Origin: Candidatus Peregrinibacteria bacterium CG_4_10_14_0_2_um_filter_43_11
Lineage (GTDB): Bacteria; Patescibacteriota; Gracilibacteria; UM-FILTER-43-11
Length of the DNA: 22,865 bases
Direction: 5' to 3'
Assembly: GCA_002792495.1 (NCBI GenBank)
Contig: PFOK01000164.1
Span: forward strand, 1-22,865
The position numbers and the translations under genes were made by a program. This document shows positions 7,270 through 14,978 of this stretch, piece after piece. The notes below the pieces were generated by a model, which was given only the letters and a program-made list of their open reading frames with translations, was not told the DNA's origin and did no database searches. How positions within the stretch are numbered: the stretch's first letter is position 1; every line of letters starts with the position of its first letter.

Positions 7270-7983
7270 TCAGTCTTTGAGAGAAGAAAAAAGAATACTC
7301 AACGCGGCAATAGCGGCTGTTTCGGTGCGCAAAATACGTGGCCCCAAACTGAATAAATGGACTTTGGATTTTTCCGCAAGCACAATTTCGCGGTTAGAAA
7401 ATCCTCCTTCCGGTCCGATTATGATTTGAACGGAAGAACTTTTTAAAGTTTTTTGATAATCGCCCAAATAGTCTTTTCCTTCCATCTCATAAGCCAAATA
7501 ACCATTCGTTACTTCTTTTAAAACCGCTTCCAGGGGAATGGGATGATGGACAACAGGAACCCTCAGGCGACCACTTTGTTCCGTGGCTTCGGTGGCAATC
7601 GTCACAAGACGATCAAATTTGCTCAGGCGTCGATTTTCCGTACGCTCGGTGATAAGAGGATAAACATGGGAAACGCCAAGCTCGGTTGCCTTTTGAATCA
7701 CCCACTCAAAAAGCGCTGTCTTTTTGGGAACAGCCTGATACAAACTCACCTCAGTGGCAGACTCGGTCTTACAATCTATTTTCTCAATCATTTGTGCCAA
7801 TATCTGGTGACGATCAATTTCAAGAATTTCAAGAGAGTGCTCCCCTTTCTCGTCATTAAAAATACTAAATCGATCTCCGGATTTCATGCGCAAAACACGA
7901 TTAAGCTGATGCAGCAAGCGTGGATCTTTTAGGGTAAGAATATCTTTTTTAATATCCGGTGAAAAAAGGTAAAAACGATGCAT
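7270..7983 (-). CDS. rsmE: 16S rRNA (uracil1498-N3)-methyltransferase RsmE
   Basis: RsmE methylates N3 of U1498 in 16S rRNA with S-adenosylmethionine. The 237-aa protein shows the family's N-terminal PUA-like domain (MHRFYLF, HQLNRVLRMKSGD) and a SPOUT domain. The knot region carries IIGPEGGFSNREI and SLGPRILRTETAA, which form the SAM-binding trefoil knot. ATG 7983 is chosen because RsmE proteins begin with this M-x-R-F/Y strand; an upstream in-frame ATG would add a non-conserved tail lying inside a palindrome. No Shine-Dalgarno is present. The stop directly abuts the stop of the convergent 6901 gene. Confidence 0.96.
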   Translation of the reverse strand: MHRFYLFSPDIKKDILTLKDPRLLHQLNRVLRMKSGDRFSIFNDEKGEHSLEILEIDRHQILAQMIEKIDCKTESATEVSLYQAVPKKTALFEWVIQKATELGVSHVYPLITERTENRRLSKFDRLVTIATEATEQSGRLRVPVVHHPIPLEAVLKEVTNGYLAYEMEGKDYLGDYQKTLKSSSVQIIIGPEGGFSNREIVLAEKSKVHLFSLGPRILRTETAAIAALSILFSSLKD

Positions 7984-8071
7984 AATCTTGAATTCAAGAT
8001 TTAAAATTAAACGATTCAAGATTAATTTTGAATAGCAAAGCGTTCAAAATCTTGAATCTTGAATAAGAAAT
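7984..8071. repeat. Repeat-rich spacer between ftsK and rsmE with 18-bp palindrome
   Basis: AATCTTGAATTCAAGATT (7984-8001) is a perfect 18-bp palindrome touching the rsmE start codon. The word ATTCAAGATT appears again at 8014-8023, and its complement-type word ATCTTGAAT at 8049-8057 and 8056-8064. Most of the 88-nt spacer is therefore built from one short word in both orientations. It could fold in the rsmE leader or bind a dimeric protein. Confidence 0.65.
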
Positions 8072-10246
8072 TTACTTTATGTAAATTTTTCGCGGTTTCG
8101 CCCCATTCGTTGGCCCAATCACGCCCCTCTCTTCCAGAATATCCAAAATACGGGCGGCACGAGCATAACCAACACTAAGGCGACGCTGTAGCAAAGAAGC
8201 GGACGCTTTACCGGTTTCTTTGATGATGACGAGAGCATCTTCACATAATGTATCCTGATTTGTATCTCCGGAACTACCCACTCTCACCCCATCCGAATCT
8301 TCTTCATCGATATTGACGCTTGAAGTAATCTCCTGAAGATAGGCAGGTTCGGAAGTGAGTTTTACACGATTGGTAACGCGCTCGATCTCTTTGCTGGAAA
8401 CATAAACCCCCTGAACGCGAATCGAACGACTCATATTCCCGGGCAAATACAGCATGTCCCCCATTCCCAATAAGTCTTCGGCACCAACGGAATCAATGAT
8501 TGTACGTGAATCCACACCCGAGGTGACCGTAAAGGCAATGCGTGTGGGAATATTCGCTTTAATAACCCCCGTGATCACATCCACGCTAGGACGCTGTGTC
8601 GCGACGATAAGATGCATTCCCACCGCACGCGCCATCTGAGCAATACGACAAATCAGAGCCTCCGTTTCTTTTTTACTCGCCTGCATCATCAAATCGGCCA
8701 ATTCATCAATAACAATGACGATTTTATAAAGAGGCTTTGGCTCGGCGGCATTGTATTCTTCAATATTGCGATATCGTTTTTCCGCCAACTCTTTATAGCG
8801 ACGATGCATCTCCGCCACAGCCCATTTGAGCGCCGCGTGAGCTTTAAAAGGATCGGTAATTACCGGCGTGAGCAAATGGGGAATACCGTTGTATGAAGTC
8901 AATTCAACGCGCTTGGGATCCACCATAATGAACCGCAGTTCCTGAGGGGAATTTTGGTAAAGTAAAGAAAGTAAAAAAGTGTTCATACCCACCGATTTAC
9001 CCGAACCGGTCGCCCCGGCGATGAGCAGATGAGGCATGCTTGCCAAATCGTCGATAACGGGAACACCACTAACATCACGCCCGACCGGTAGACGTAATTT
9101 TGAATTCAAGCTCAAAAATTCACCGCTCTCCAAAATTTCACGCAAATGAACGACCATTCGCTTTTCATTGGGGACTTCTATTCCCACCAATGGCTTCCCG
9201 GGGATAGGCGCCTCAATACGAATGGATTTCGCGGCCAAAGCAAGAGCCAGATCATTTTTTAATACGGTGATTTTATTCAGTTTAATCCCCTCATGAGGCT
9301 GGAGAGTATATTGAACAACGGTCGGGCCGATATTCACATCTCTCATGGTCACATCGATGTTGAACTGGGATAGTTTTTCCCGAATCTTCTCCGCGTTCGC
9401 CTTGAGTACCTTATCACTCACATACACTTCGGAGCTCGCGGAACTCAACAAATCCAGAGGGGGTAATTCCCAGCCTGTATAATCAACATCATTGTTATCG
9501 AAAATTTCCGCGGAAGGCTCTGTTTTTTTGACCGAAGAAGGTTTGTGGATAGTGGCTGTATCCTTTTCCACCTTCTGTTCTTCTTTTTTAGGTTCAGAAT
9601 TCTGTTTGTCTTCCGCCTTCCCAATCAAAGGCTTAACAATATTCAATTCTTCATTGTCACCAAGCTGCAGAGCATTTTTATTCAAAGCAAGACGACGACG
9701 ACCCCCTTCCACTTTTCGCTCAGGCATGAAAATAGAAAAAATTCCCGAAAAAGAAACCTCAAAAGTGATCAAAATACCAACGATCAAAATGGAAATAAGA
9801 ATAACGCGCGCGCCGATATCGGATATAAAAATACGAAGCAAGACGGAGGAAAGAAAGCCCACATACCCGCCAAAAATTTCAACATTTTCGAGCATGGAAT
9901 CCAGAGGGGTTCGCATGTGAATGAGACCCAGAGCGGAAAATAACAACAAGCCGATCCCTAAAAAACGGGTGGCATTCAAGCGAATTTGACGAGACACAAA
10001 AAGGGTAATTCCGAACCCCAAAAACAATAAAGGAAGAATAAAAGTGCCAATGCCGAAAATCAAACGCAGATAATGATTGAGAAAATCCCCCAAAACACCC
10101 GCGCGTCCTGTGACAATGAGATAAAAAACAATCGCCAATCCCAAATAAATGACCGCCCCCACCTCGCGAGCGATATGAGATTCCAGCTCAATCTTAAATT
10201 CCGGATGCCTCAGGCGGGCCGAACGAATTTTTTTACGGGATTTCAT
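8072..10246 (-). CDS. ftsK: DNA translocase FtsK/SpoIIIE
   Basis: FtsK is a septum-associated hexameric ATPase that pumps chromosomal DNA during division. The 724-aa protein has four N-terminal membrane helices (about residues 28-175), a charged linker rich in K, E and P, and then the translocase. The Walker A motif GATGSGKS lies at about 411-418, the Walker B region VIVIDELADL at about 507-516, and ATQRPSVDVITG follows. The C-terminal gamma winged helix (about 660-724) contains RRLSVGYARAARILDILEERGV, which in E. coli reads KOPS-type sites. Length is typical for short-linker FtsK/SpoIIIE. The ATG at 10246 is close behind a -10 box, with a predicted leader of about three nucleotides. The gene stands alone. 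Confidence 0.97.
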   Translation of the reverse strand: MKSRKKIRSARLRHPEFKIELESHIAREVGAVIYLGLAIVFYLIVTGRAGVLGDFLNHYLRLIFGIGTFILPLLFLGFGITLFVSRQIRLNATRFLGIGLLLFSALGLIHMRTPLDSMLENVEIFGGYVGFLSSVLLRIFISDIGARVILISILIVGILITFEVSFSGIFSIFMPERKVEGGRRRLALNKNALQLGDNEELNIVKPLIGKAEDKQNSEPKKEEQKVEKDTATIHKPSSVKKTEPSAEIFDNNDVDYTGWELPPLDLLSSASSEVYVSDKVLKANAEKIREKLSQFNIDVTMRDVNIGPTVVQYTLQPHEGIKLNKITVLKNDLALALAAKSIRIEAPIPGKPLVGIEVPNEKRMVVHLREILESGEFLSLNSKLRLPVGRDVSGVPVIDDLASMPHLLIAGATGSGKSVGMNTFLLSLLYQNSPQELRFIMVDPKRVELTSYNGIPHLLTPVITDPFKAHAALKWAVAEMHRRYKELAEKRYRNIEEYNAAEPKPLYKIVIVIDELADLMMQASKKETEALICRIAQMARAVGMHLIVATQRPSVDVITGVIKANIPTRIAFTVTSGVDSRTIIDSVGAEDLLGMGDMLYLPGNMSRSIRVQGVYVSSKEIERVTNRVKLTSEPAYLQEITSSVNIDEEDSDGVRVGSSGDTNQDTLCEDALVIIKETGKASASLLQRRLSVGYARAARILDILEERGVIGPTNGAKPRKIYIK

Positions 10247-10255
10247 TATTTTTTT

Positions 10256-10283
10256 ATTTTAAAACCACTCAACAGTGTAACAA
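10256..10283 (-). promoter_or_regulatory. ftsK promoter, near-leaderless
   Basis: On the minus strand, TTGTTA (10278-10283), a 16-nt spacer and TAAAAT (10256-10261) lie just ahead of the ATG at 10246. The predicted start near 10249 leaves only about three untranslated nucleotides. Confidence 0.5.
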
Positions 10284-10308
10284 AAAGAACCCCTGAATTG
10301 CAAAATGA

Positions 10309-10463
10309 ACTTCCGGCAGTAAGTTTCTGGGCACAAAGATCGTTACCCACTTCCGGCAAAGTAGTCCTCAGATAAGCTGAAAATCCTTGCGCCGGATTTC
10401 AGTTGTACTGGGGATCAGGAAATTTTTGGTTGGAATTTCTGCGCCGGAGTTCAGTTGCACTGG
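10309..10463. repeat. Two pairs of direct repeats in the ftsK-10546 spacer
   Basis: ACTTCCGGCA occurs at 10309-10318 and 10349-10358. A 23-bp unit at 10389-10411 recurs at 10441-10463 with 21 of 23 bases identical, 52 nt apart; both begin GCGCCGGA and end ACTGG. The first copy is part of a hairpin in which CTGAAAATCC (10378-10387) pairs with GGATTTCAG. The 299-nt gap (10247-10545) holds no gene; besides these repeats it has the divergent promoters of its neighbours. Confidence 0.6.
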
Positions 10464-10492
10464 ACTTCGACGCAACCCCGGTACAAAAACCA

Positions 10493-10521
10493 TTGATTTT
10501 AGAATGAAAATATGTTAGAAT
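10493..10521 (+). promoter_or_regulatory. Promoter for the propeller-like gene
   Basis: TTGATT (10493-10498), a 17-nt spacer and TAGAAT (10516-10521), with TGT immediately before the -10, form a strong extended promoter. The start should be near 10528. This excludes the in-frame ATG at 10525 and supports the ATG at 10546. Confidence 0.65.
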
Positions 10522-10545
10522 TAAATGATATTTTTAGAAAAAAAC

Positions 10546-11925
10546 ATGACCAAACACTTTCGTACCCATCACTACGTTTTACTCGGATTAATGACCGCCG
10601 TCATGATGACGTTGGGAACAACCATGTTTTTTAATCAATCAGTGGACGGATTAACGGCAGCGGCAAATGAGAAAGAAATACTGAGCATAATGCACAAACG
10701 TTACAATCTGGAAGATCCGGATATCGCCATGAATAAAAATGGAGATATTGTGATCGTATGGCAAGAAAAACGGGGGAAGGATTATGATGTTTATGCCGTT
10801 AAAACCCATGCCAGCCACAATGTGCTCGAACGTCCTTTTCAAGTAAATACTTATAGCGTCAATAGCCAAAAACAACCCCAAATAACCATGAACGAAAATG
10901 GTGATTTTACAGTGATATGGGAAAGCTTTGGACAAGACGGAAGCGGATCCGGCATTTATGGTCAACAATTTACCGATAAAGGGGAAAAAAGCGGAAGTGA
11001 ATTCCTGATCAATACCACGCGGGAACACAATCAAAATGAAGCCAATATCAGCATGAATAATGCGGGAGAATTTGTGGTGACCTGGCTGAGTGATTTAAAA
11101 CTGAGGGGAACCCGGGGAGTTTTTTTACAAAAATTCAACGCGACAGGAAACCTTGTTGGCAAAGAAACGCGCGTGGATACCAATGAATACAAAGTCAAAG
11201 ATGATTATGCAGGATTGAGTAAGCCGAATGTGGCGATCACAAACGAAAAAAAAGTAATGGTGGCATGGCAAATGATGAACAATGAAACATGGAATATTTA
11301 TAAAAGAAATTTTGATTGGGAGGGAAATATTCTGGACAAAGAACAGATTGCAGTACCCGCAAAACAAGAGGGAAATCAAATGAATCCTGCCATCATGGCG
11401 TTCAACGAAACTCAATTTTTTGTAGTGTGGGAAAAAGACCTGCAATGGACCCAGTACAAAGACCTTGATTTAAAGAAGGAAAGCATTCAGGGGCAAATAT
11501 TTGACAATAAAGGAAACAAAATTCTCAGTCCAATCGATGTTAAAAAGGGCGATTTTGATAGCCACAATGAGCCAAGACCCATGGCAACAACGGAAGGGGC
11601 AATGGTGATATGGCAAAGCAGAACAAAAGCCGAAAAAGAAAATGCGGACGAACAATATCGAAAAAACATGTGGGCCATCATGTTTCAAAAGGTCAAAACC
11701 AATGCCACACTGGTAGGAGACACTGAACAATTGGATACGAATGAAGATCAACCTTATTCACGGACAAGGGTGGCTTCCAATCAAAGGGATATAGTCGGGA
11801 TTATATGGAAAGGAAAATATCCAAAAAAAACGCAAAGCATCATTAACTTCAGGAGACTCACAATAGAAAAAACCCCGGATATAATCGTAAATCCACTGAG
11901 TATTTTGAATAAAAAAAAGAATTAA
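10546..11925 (+). CDS. Secreted seven-repeat beta-propeller-like protein
   Basis: This 459-aa protein starts with a basic N-terminus and one hydrophobic segment (about residues 9-33), either a signal peptide or an anchor. The rest is seven repeats of about 54-63 aa. Each has a strand of the form P-x-I-x-M-N-x-x-G-D-x-x-V-x-W followed by a G/D-rich loop and a Y/F-containing strand. Repeat starts lie near 10714, 10875, 11041, 11224, 11384, 11572 and 11765. Repeats one to three are closest to consensus and later ones are divergent. Seven such units suggest a seven-bladed propeller outside the cell. The ligand is unknown and no catalytic motif is seen. Its TAA overlaps the stop of the convergent P-type ATPase. 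Confidence 0.78.
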   Translation: MTKHFRTHHYVLLGLMTAVMMTLGTTMFFNQSVDGLTAAANEKEILSIMHKRYNLEDPDIAMNKNGDIVIVWQEKRGKDYDVYAVKTHASHNVLERPFQVNTYSVNSQKQPQITMNENGDFTVIWESFGQDGSGSGIYGQQFTDKGEKSGSEFLINTTREHNQNEANISMNNAGEFVVTWLSDLKLRGTRGVFLQKFNATGNLVGKETRVDTNEYKVKDDYAGLSKPNVAITNEKKVMVAWQMMNNETWNIYKRNFDWEGNILDKEQIAVPAKQEGNQMNPAIMAFNETQFFVVWEKDLQWTQYKDLDLKKESIQGQIFDNKGNKILSPIDVKKGDFDSHNEPRPMATTEGAMVIWQSRTKAEKENADEQYRKNMWAIMFQKVKTNATLVGDTEQLDTNEDQPYSRTRVASNQRDIVGIIWKGKYPKKTQSIINFRRLTIEKTPDIIVNPLSILNKKKN

Positions 11926-14657
11926 GCACGAGATAGAAAATACTTATGCGCCTCATGCCAACTCAAAAATACCAACGCTCCGAGAATCGGAAAGAGCCAG
12001 TCTTGTAACGAAAGGGAGGCAAATCCAAACCATATCGAAACAGACGGAACGTAAATAAGAATAGAGATAGCGATCAAAGAAATCAGGAATGAACCCCATA
12101 ACTGAATATTGGTGAATAAGTATTCCGTAAAAATAGTGCGGTTCGTCCGACGTGAAAGGATATTCATGAATTGACATAAAATGATCGCGCCATAAGCCGC
12201 GGCACGACCTGACTCAACGGTACGGGTTCCGAACAAATAGACCATAATAAAAGCAAAAAAACCGGCCGCCCCCATCCAGAATCCATAAAAAATCAGATTG
12301 ATAAGACTTTTACGATTGATGATGTGCTCGTTTAAATCACGAGGGGGGAGAGACATAAGAGAGCGCTCCGCGGAATCAAACGTAAGTGCGGTCAAAGGAA
12401 GCATTTCCCCCACCAAATCAACCGCCAAAATCTGAACCGCGGTGATAGGAGCCGGCAACCCGAATACGATTCCAATGAACCCGAGAAGTACACAGGTCAA
12501 TTCACCATTATTGGAAGTGACGGAAGAAAGAATCGTTTTTTTGAGATTCTGAAAAATGGTTCTCCCTTCGCGAATGACTGTAACCAGCGTGGAAAAGTTG
12601 TCATCCAGGAGTACGATTTCTGAAGCCTCTTTGGCCACCTCAGAACCGAGTTTACCCATAGAAACGCCGATATCCGCCCTTTTTAAGCTCAGCGTATCAT
12701 TCACCCCATCACCCGTAACAGCCACCACATTTCCCATGTCGGAAAGTAAAGTGACAATGCGGTATTTGTCATCCGGAGAAACACGGGCAAAAACGATGGA
12801 TTGTTTCTTAAGATGCTCCTTCAAAGCCTCATCAGTGAAATTCTTGATATCATCTCCTGTAAAAACAGACAGCTCATCCGTGCCGTTTTTCATGCCAATT
12901 TTTTCCGCGATAGCCTTCGCGGTGATGGCATTGTCTCCCGTAATCATCATGATGCGAATGTGCGCGTCATACGCTGCCTGAATTGCCTCGGGGACACCGG
13001 CACGCGGAGGATCCATCATGGTGACAAACCCGGCAAACACAAAATCGGCTTCCGTGCTTTCAATTGAAAATTCTTCTTTGACATCCGAAAAATCACGATA
13101 AGCAAGGGCGATCACCCGAAGAGACTTTTTGCTGTAAGATTCCGCCTCTTTAAGAATGGTTTTTTTAAGTTCTTCGGTCAGAGCGAAAATTTCGCCGGTT
13201 TGATTCAACCGAGAACAAACGGACAAAACCGATTCGACCCCTCCCTTCATGTAAGCAATGGTTTTTCCATTGTGTTCACGAACAATAGTCATGCGCTTGC
13301 GGTCGCTATCGAAAGGAATTTCGGCAATACGCGGAAAACGGGTTTCAAGGTCGCTGAGGTCAAGTCCTGCTTTCATGGCCAACGTACAAAAAGCCGCTTC
13401 TGTGGGGTCACCGACGGCATACCACCCTTTGTGTTCCGCATCCGGAGGAAGGACGCGACCGTTGGAAGCCAAAAAACCATCCTGAAAAAATTGCTTGATG
13501 GAAAGTAAATTTTCGTGAGAAACGGGTTGACCGGACTCGTCCAAAACAGCACCCGTTGGCTCATAGCCGTCTCCGGAAACACGAAAGCGGTGATTCATTA
13601 AAAAACAATCAAGAATCGTCATTTCATTTTTGGTGATCGTACCGGTTTTATCCGAACAAATCACCATGGTGGATCCCAGTGTTTCGACGGAAGATAACTT
13701 TTTGACCACCGCATTTTTACGCGCCATACGCCACACACCCAAGCTAAGCACCACCGAAATTTGAGCGGGTAAGCCCTGAGGAATACAAGCGGCGGCCACG
13801 CTAATGGCAAACAAAAAACTGACTTCGATGGTCAACTTAATGCTCTCGCTGTCTCCGATGTGCAAAAGTGTGTTGATGACAAAAAGGGAAAGGGCGATGA
13901 CTCCCGCGATTTTCGTCAGTGCTTTAGCAAGAATATTGAGCTCACGCTGGAGGGGGGAAAGAGATTCATGAATGGTGGCTGTCGTGGCGGCAATACGACC
14001 AATCACCGTATTCATGCCCGTGCCGCAAACCACACCAAACGCATTTCCTTTGGCAACGGTGGTTCCCAAAAAAACCAGATTGTCCTGATCGGTTACCGCG
14101 ATTTCTTGATCAAAAATAGATTCCGCTTTTTTTGCTTGAGGAACCGATTCACCGGTCAAAATAAAATCATTGGTGCTGAAGTGAACGGTTTCGGTCAAAC
14201 GGATGTCCGCGGGGATAGAAGAACCCTCTTCAAGATAAACCAAATCTCCGGGAACCAGCGTCGTACTGTCAATTTCCATACGTTGACCATCACGAATGAC
14301 AAGCGCGTGATGCTTGATCATGTCTTTGAGGGATTGGAGAATCCTTTCCGCTTTGTATTCCTGATAAAAACCGATAACGGCATTCGCAAAAACAATGACA
14401 AGTAGAATAGTGCCGCCACGAAAATCACCGAGATAATAAGCCAGCAACGCGGCGACAATCAAAACGATGATCATCAGATCTTTGAATTGATCAAAAAAAC
14501 GAAAAACAACCGATCGTCGTTTTTTCTCCGCTAAAGAATTGAGTCCATAAGCGGATAAACGGTTTTGAGCCTCTTCTTGATTCAGACCATTATGGAGATT
14601 TGTTTTTAATTGTGCAGCCGCCTGATCGACGGAAAGTTGATAAAAAAAGGGGGCCAT
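11922..14657 (-). CDS. P-type (P2-like) cation-transporting ATPase
   Basis: This 911-aa membrane pump has the full P2 architecture: an N-terminal cation-ATPase domain, the actuator TGES (about residue 167), the phosphorylation site SDKTGTITKNE (about 335), the nucleotide-binding KGGVESVL, the hinge MITGDNAITA, TGDGVNDTLSLKRADIG (about 647), and roughly ten membrane helices. The ion-site residues differ from SERCA. TM4 reads IPQGLPAQ instead of PEGLPA; TM6 reads VDLVGEM where SERCA has NLVTDG; TM8 has a glutamine (ILCQFMN) where SERCA has glutamate, as in Na,K-ATPase. TM5 keeps SNNGE. The substrate is therefore uncertain; a monovalent or unusual ion is as possible as calcium. Start ATG 14657 follows an extended -10. 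No beta-subunit or regulator is nearby. Confidence 0.93.
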   Translation of the reverse strand: MAPFFYQLSVDQAAAQLKTNLHNGLNQEEAQNRLSAYGLNSLAEKKRRSVVFRFFDQFKDLMIIVLIVAALLAYYLGDFRGGTILLVIVFANAVIGFYQEYKAERILQSLKDMIKHHALVIRDGQRMEIDSTTLVPGDLVYLEEGSSIPADIRLTETVHFSTNDFILTGESVPQAKKAESIFDQEIAVTDQDNLVFLGTTVAKGNAFGVVCGTGMNTVIGRIAATTATIHESLSPLQRELNILAKALTKIAGVIALSLFVINTLLHIGDSESIKLTIEVSFLFAISVAAACIPQGLPAQISVVLSLGVWRMARKNAVVKKLSSVETLGSTMVICSDKTGTITKNEMTILDCFLMNHRFRVSGDGYEPTGAVLDESGQPVSHENLLSIKQFFQDGFLASNGRVLPPDAEHKGWYAVGDPTEAAFCTLAMKAGLDLSDLETRFPRIAEIPFDSDRKRMTIVREHNGKTIAYMKGGVESVLSVCSRLNQTGEIFALTEELKKTILKEAESYSKKSLRVIALAYRDFSDVKEEFSIESTEADFVFAGFVTMMDPPRAGVPEAIQAAYDAHIRIMMITGDNAITAKAIAEKIGMKNGTDELSVFTGDDIKNFTDEALKEHLKKQSIVFARVSPDDKYRIVTLLSDMGNVVAVTGDGVNDTLSLKRADIGVSMGKLGSEVAKEASEIVLLDDNFSTLVTVIREGRTIFQNLKKTILSSVTSNNGELTCVLLGFIGIVFGLPAPITAVQILAVDLVGEMLPLTALTFDSAERSLMSLPPRDLNEHIINRKSLINLIFYGFWMGAAGFFAFIMVYLFGTRTVESGRAAAYGAIILCQFMNILSRRTNRTIFTEYLFTNIQLWGSFLISLIAISILIYVPSVSIWFGFASLSLQDWLFPILGALVFLSWHEAHKYFLSRA

Positions 14658-14681
14658 TTCAAAGTAATTTTATTTGCCTGC

Positions 14682-14690
14682 AGTATAGCA
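14682..14690 (-). promoter_or_regulatory. Extended -10 for the P-type ATPase gene
   Basis: The minus strand reads TGCTATACT at 14690-14682, an extended -10 with no convincing -35. The predicted start near 14675 gives a leader of about 18 nt before ATG 14657, without a Shine-Dalgarno motif. Confidence 0.5.
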
Positions 14691-14756
14691 CTAAACACAA
14701 AATGAAAATACGATTGCCAACAAATCAGTACTCATAGGGTCACAAGGTCAGTACAC

Positions 14757-14854
14757 AGTAGTTAGTAGTTAGTAGTTAGTAGTTAAAGTTAGTAGTTAAA
14801 GTTAGTAGTTAAAGTTAGTAGTTAAAGTTAGTAGTTAGTAGTTAGTAGTTAGTT
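14757..14854. repeat. Tandem array of AGTAGTT and AAAGTT units
   Basis: Ten copies of the heptamer AGTAGTT are arranged as four in tandem, then four that each follow an AAAGTT hexamer (13-nt period), then two more in tandem and a partial AGTT. The copies are identical. The array lies in the 321-nt gap between the ATPase and lepA, upstream of the lepA promoter. It is a simple repeat, not a CRISPR: the period is far too short and there are no unique spacers. Confidence 0.9.
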
Positions 14855-14856
14855 CT

Positions 14857-14897
14857 CTGTAGCACTGTGAACTGTAGCACTGTGAACTGTAGCACTG
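14857..14897. repeat. 15-bp tandem repeat CTGTAGCACTGTGAA
   Basis: Two exact copies (14857-14871 and 14872-14886) and an 11-nt partial third copy (14887-14897) directly follow the AGTAGTT array. The shared core GAGCACTGA/TAGCACTGA also appears once in the purH leader (about 147-155). Confidence 0.85.
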
Positions 14898-14911
14898 AAA
14901 GCAAACCCCCC

Positions 14912-14940
14912 TTGAATAATAAGGATATTTTTTCTAAAAT
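14912..14940 (+). promoter_or_regulatory. lepA promoter
   Basis: TTGAAT (14912-14917), a 17-nt spacer and TAAAAT (14935-14940) lie immediately after the tandem repeats. The predicted start near 14947 gives a leader of about 32 nt. The leader has no Shine-Dalgarno motif. Confidence 0.55.
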
Positions 14941-14978
14941 GAGTTGCGTCATTGAATTACAAAGAGCAATTAAAAACC

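Noticed and set aside
13860..14405. 181-aa plus-strand reading frame opposite the P-type ATPase
   Set aside because: It is entirely antisense to a well-conserved ATPase and shows no domain, hydrophobic pattern or start signal.
14757..14897. Possible CRISPR array
   Set aside because: Units are 6-15 nt with no unique spacers of constant length and no cas genes; it is a simple tandem repeat.
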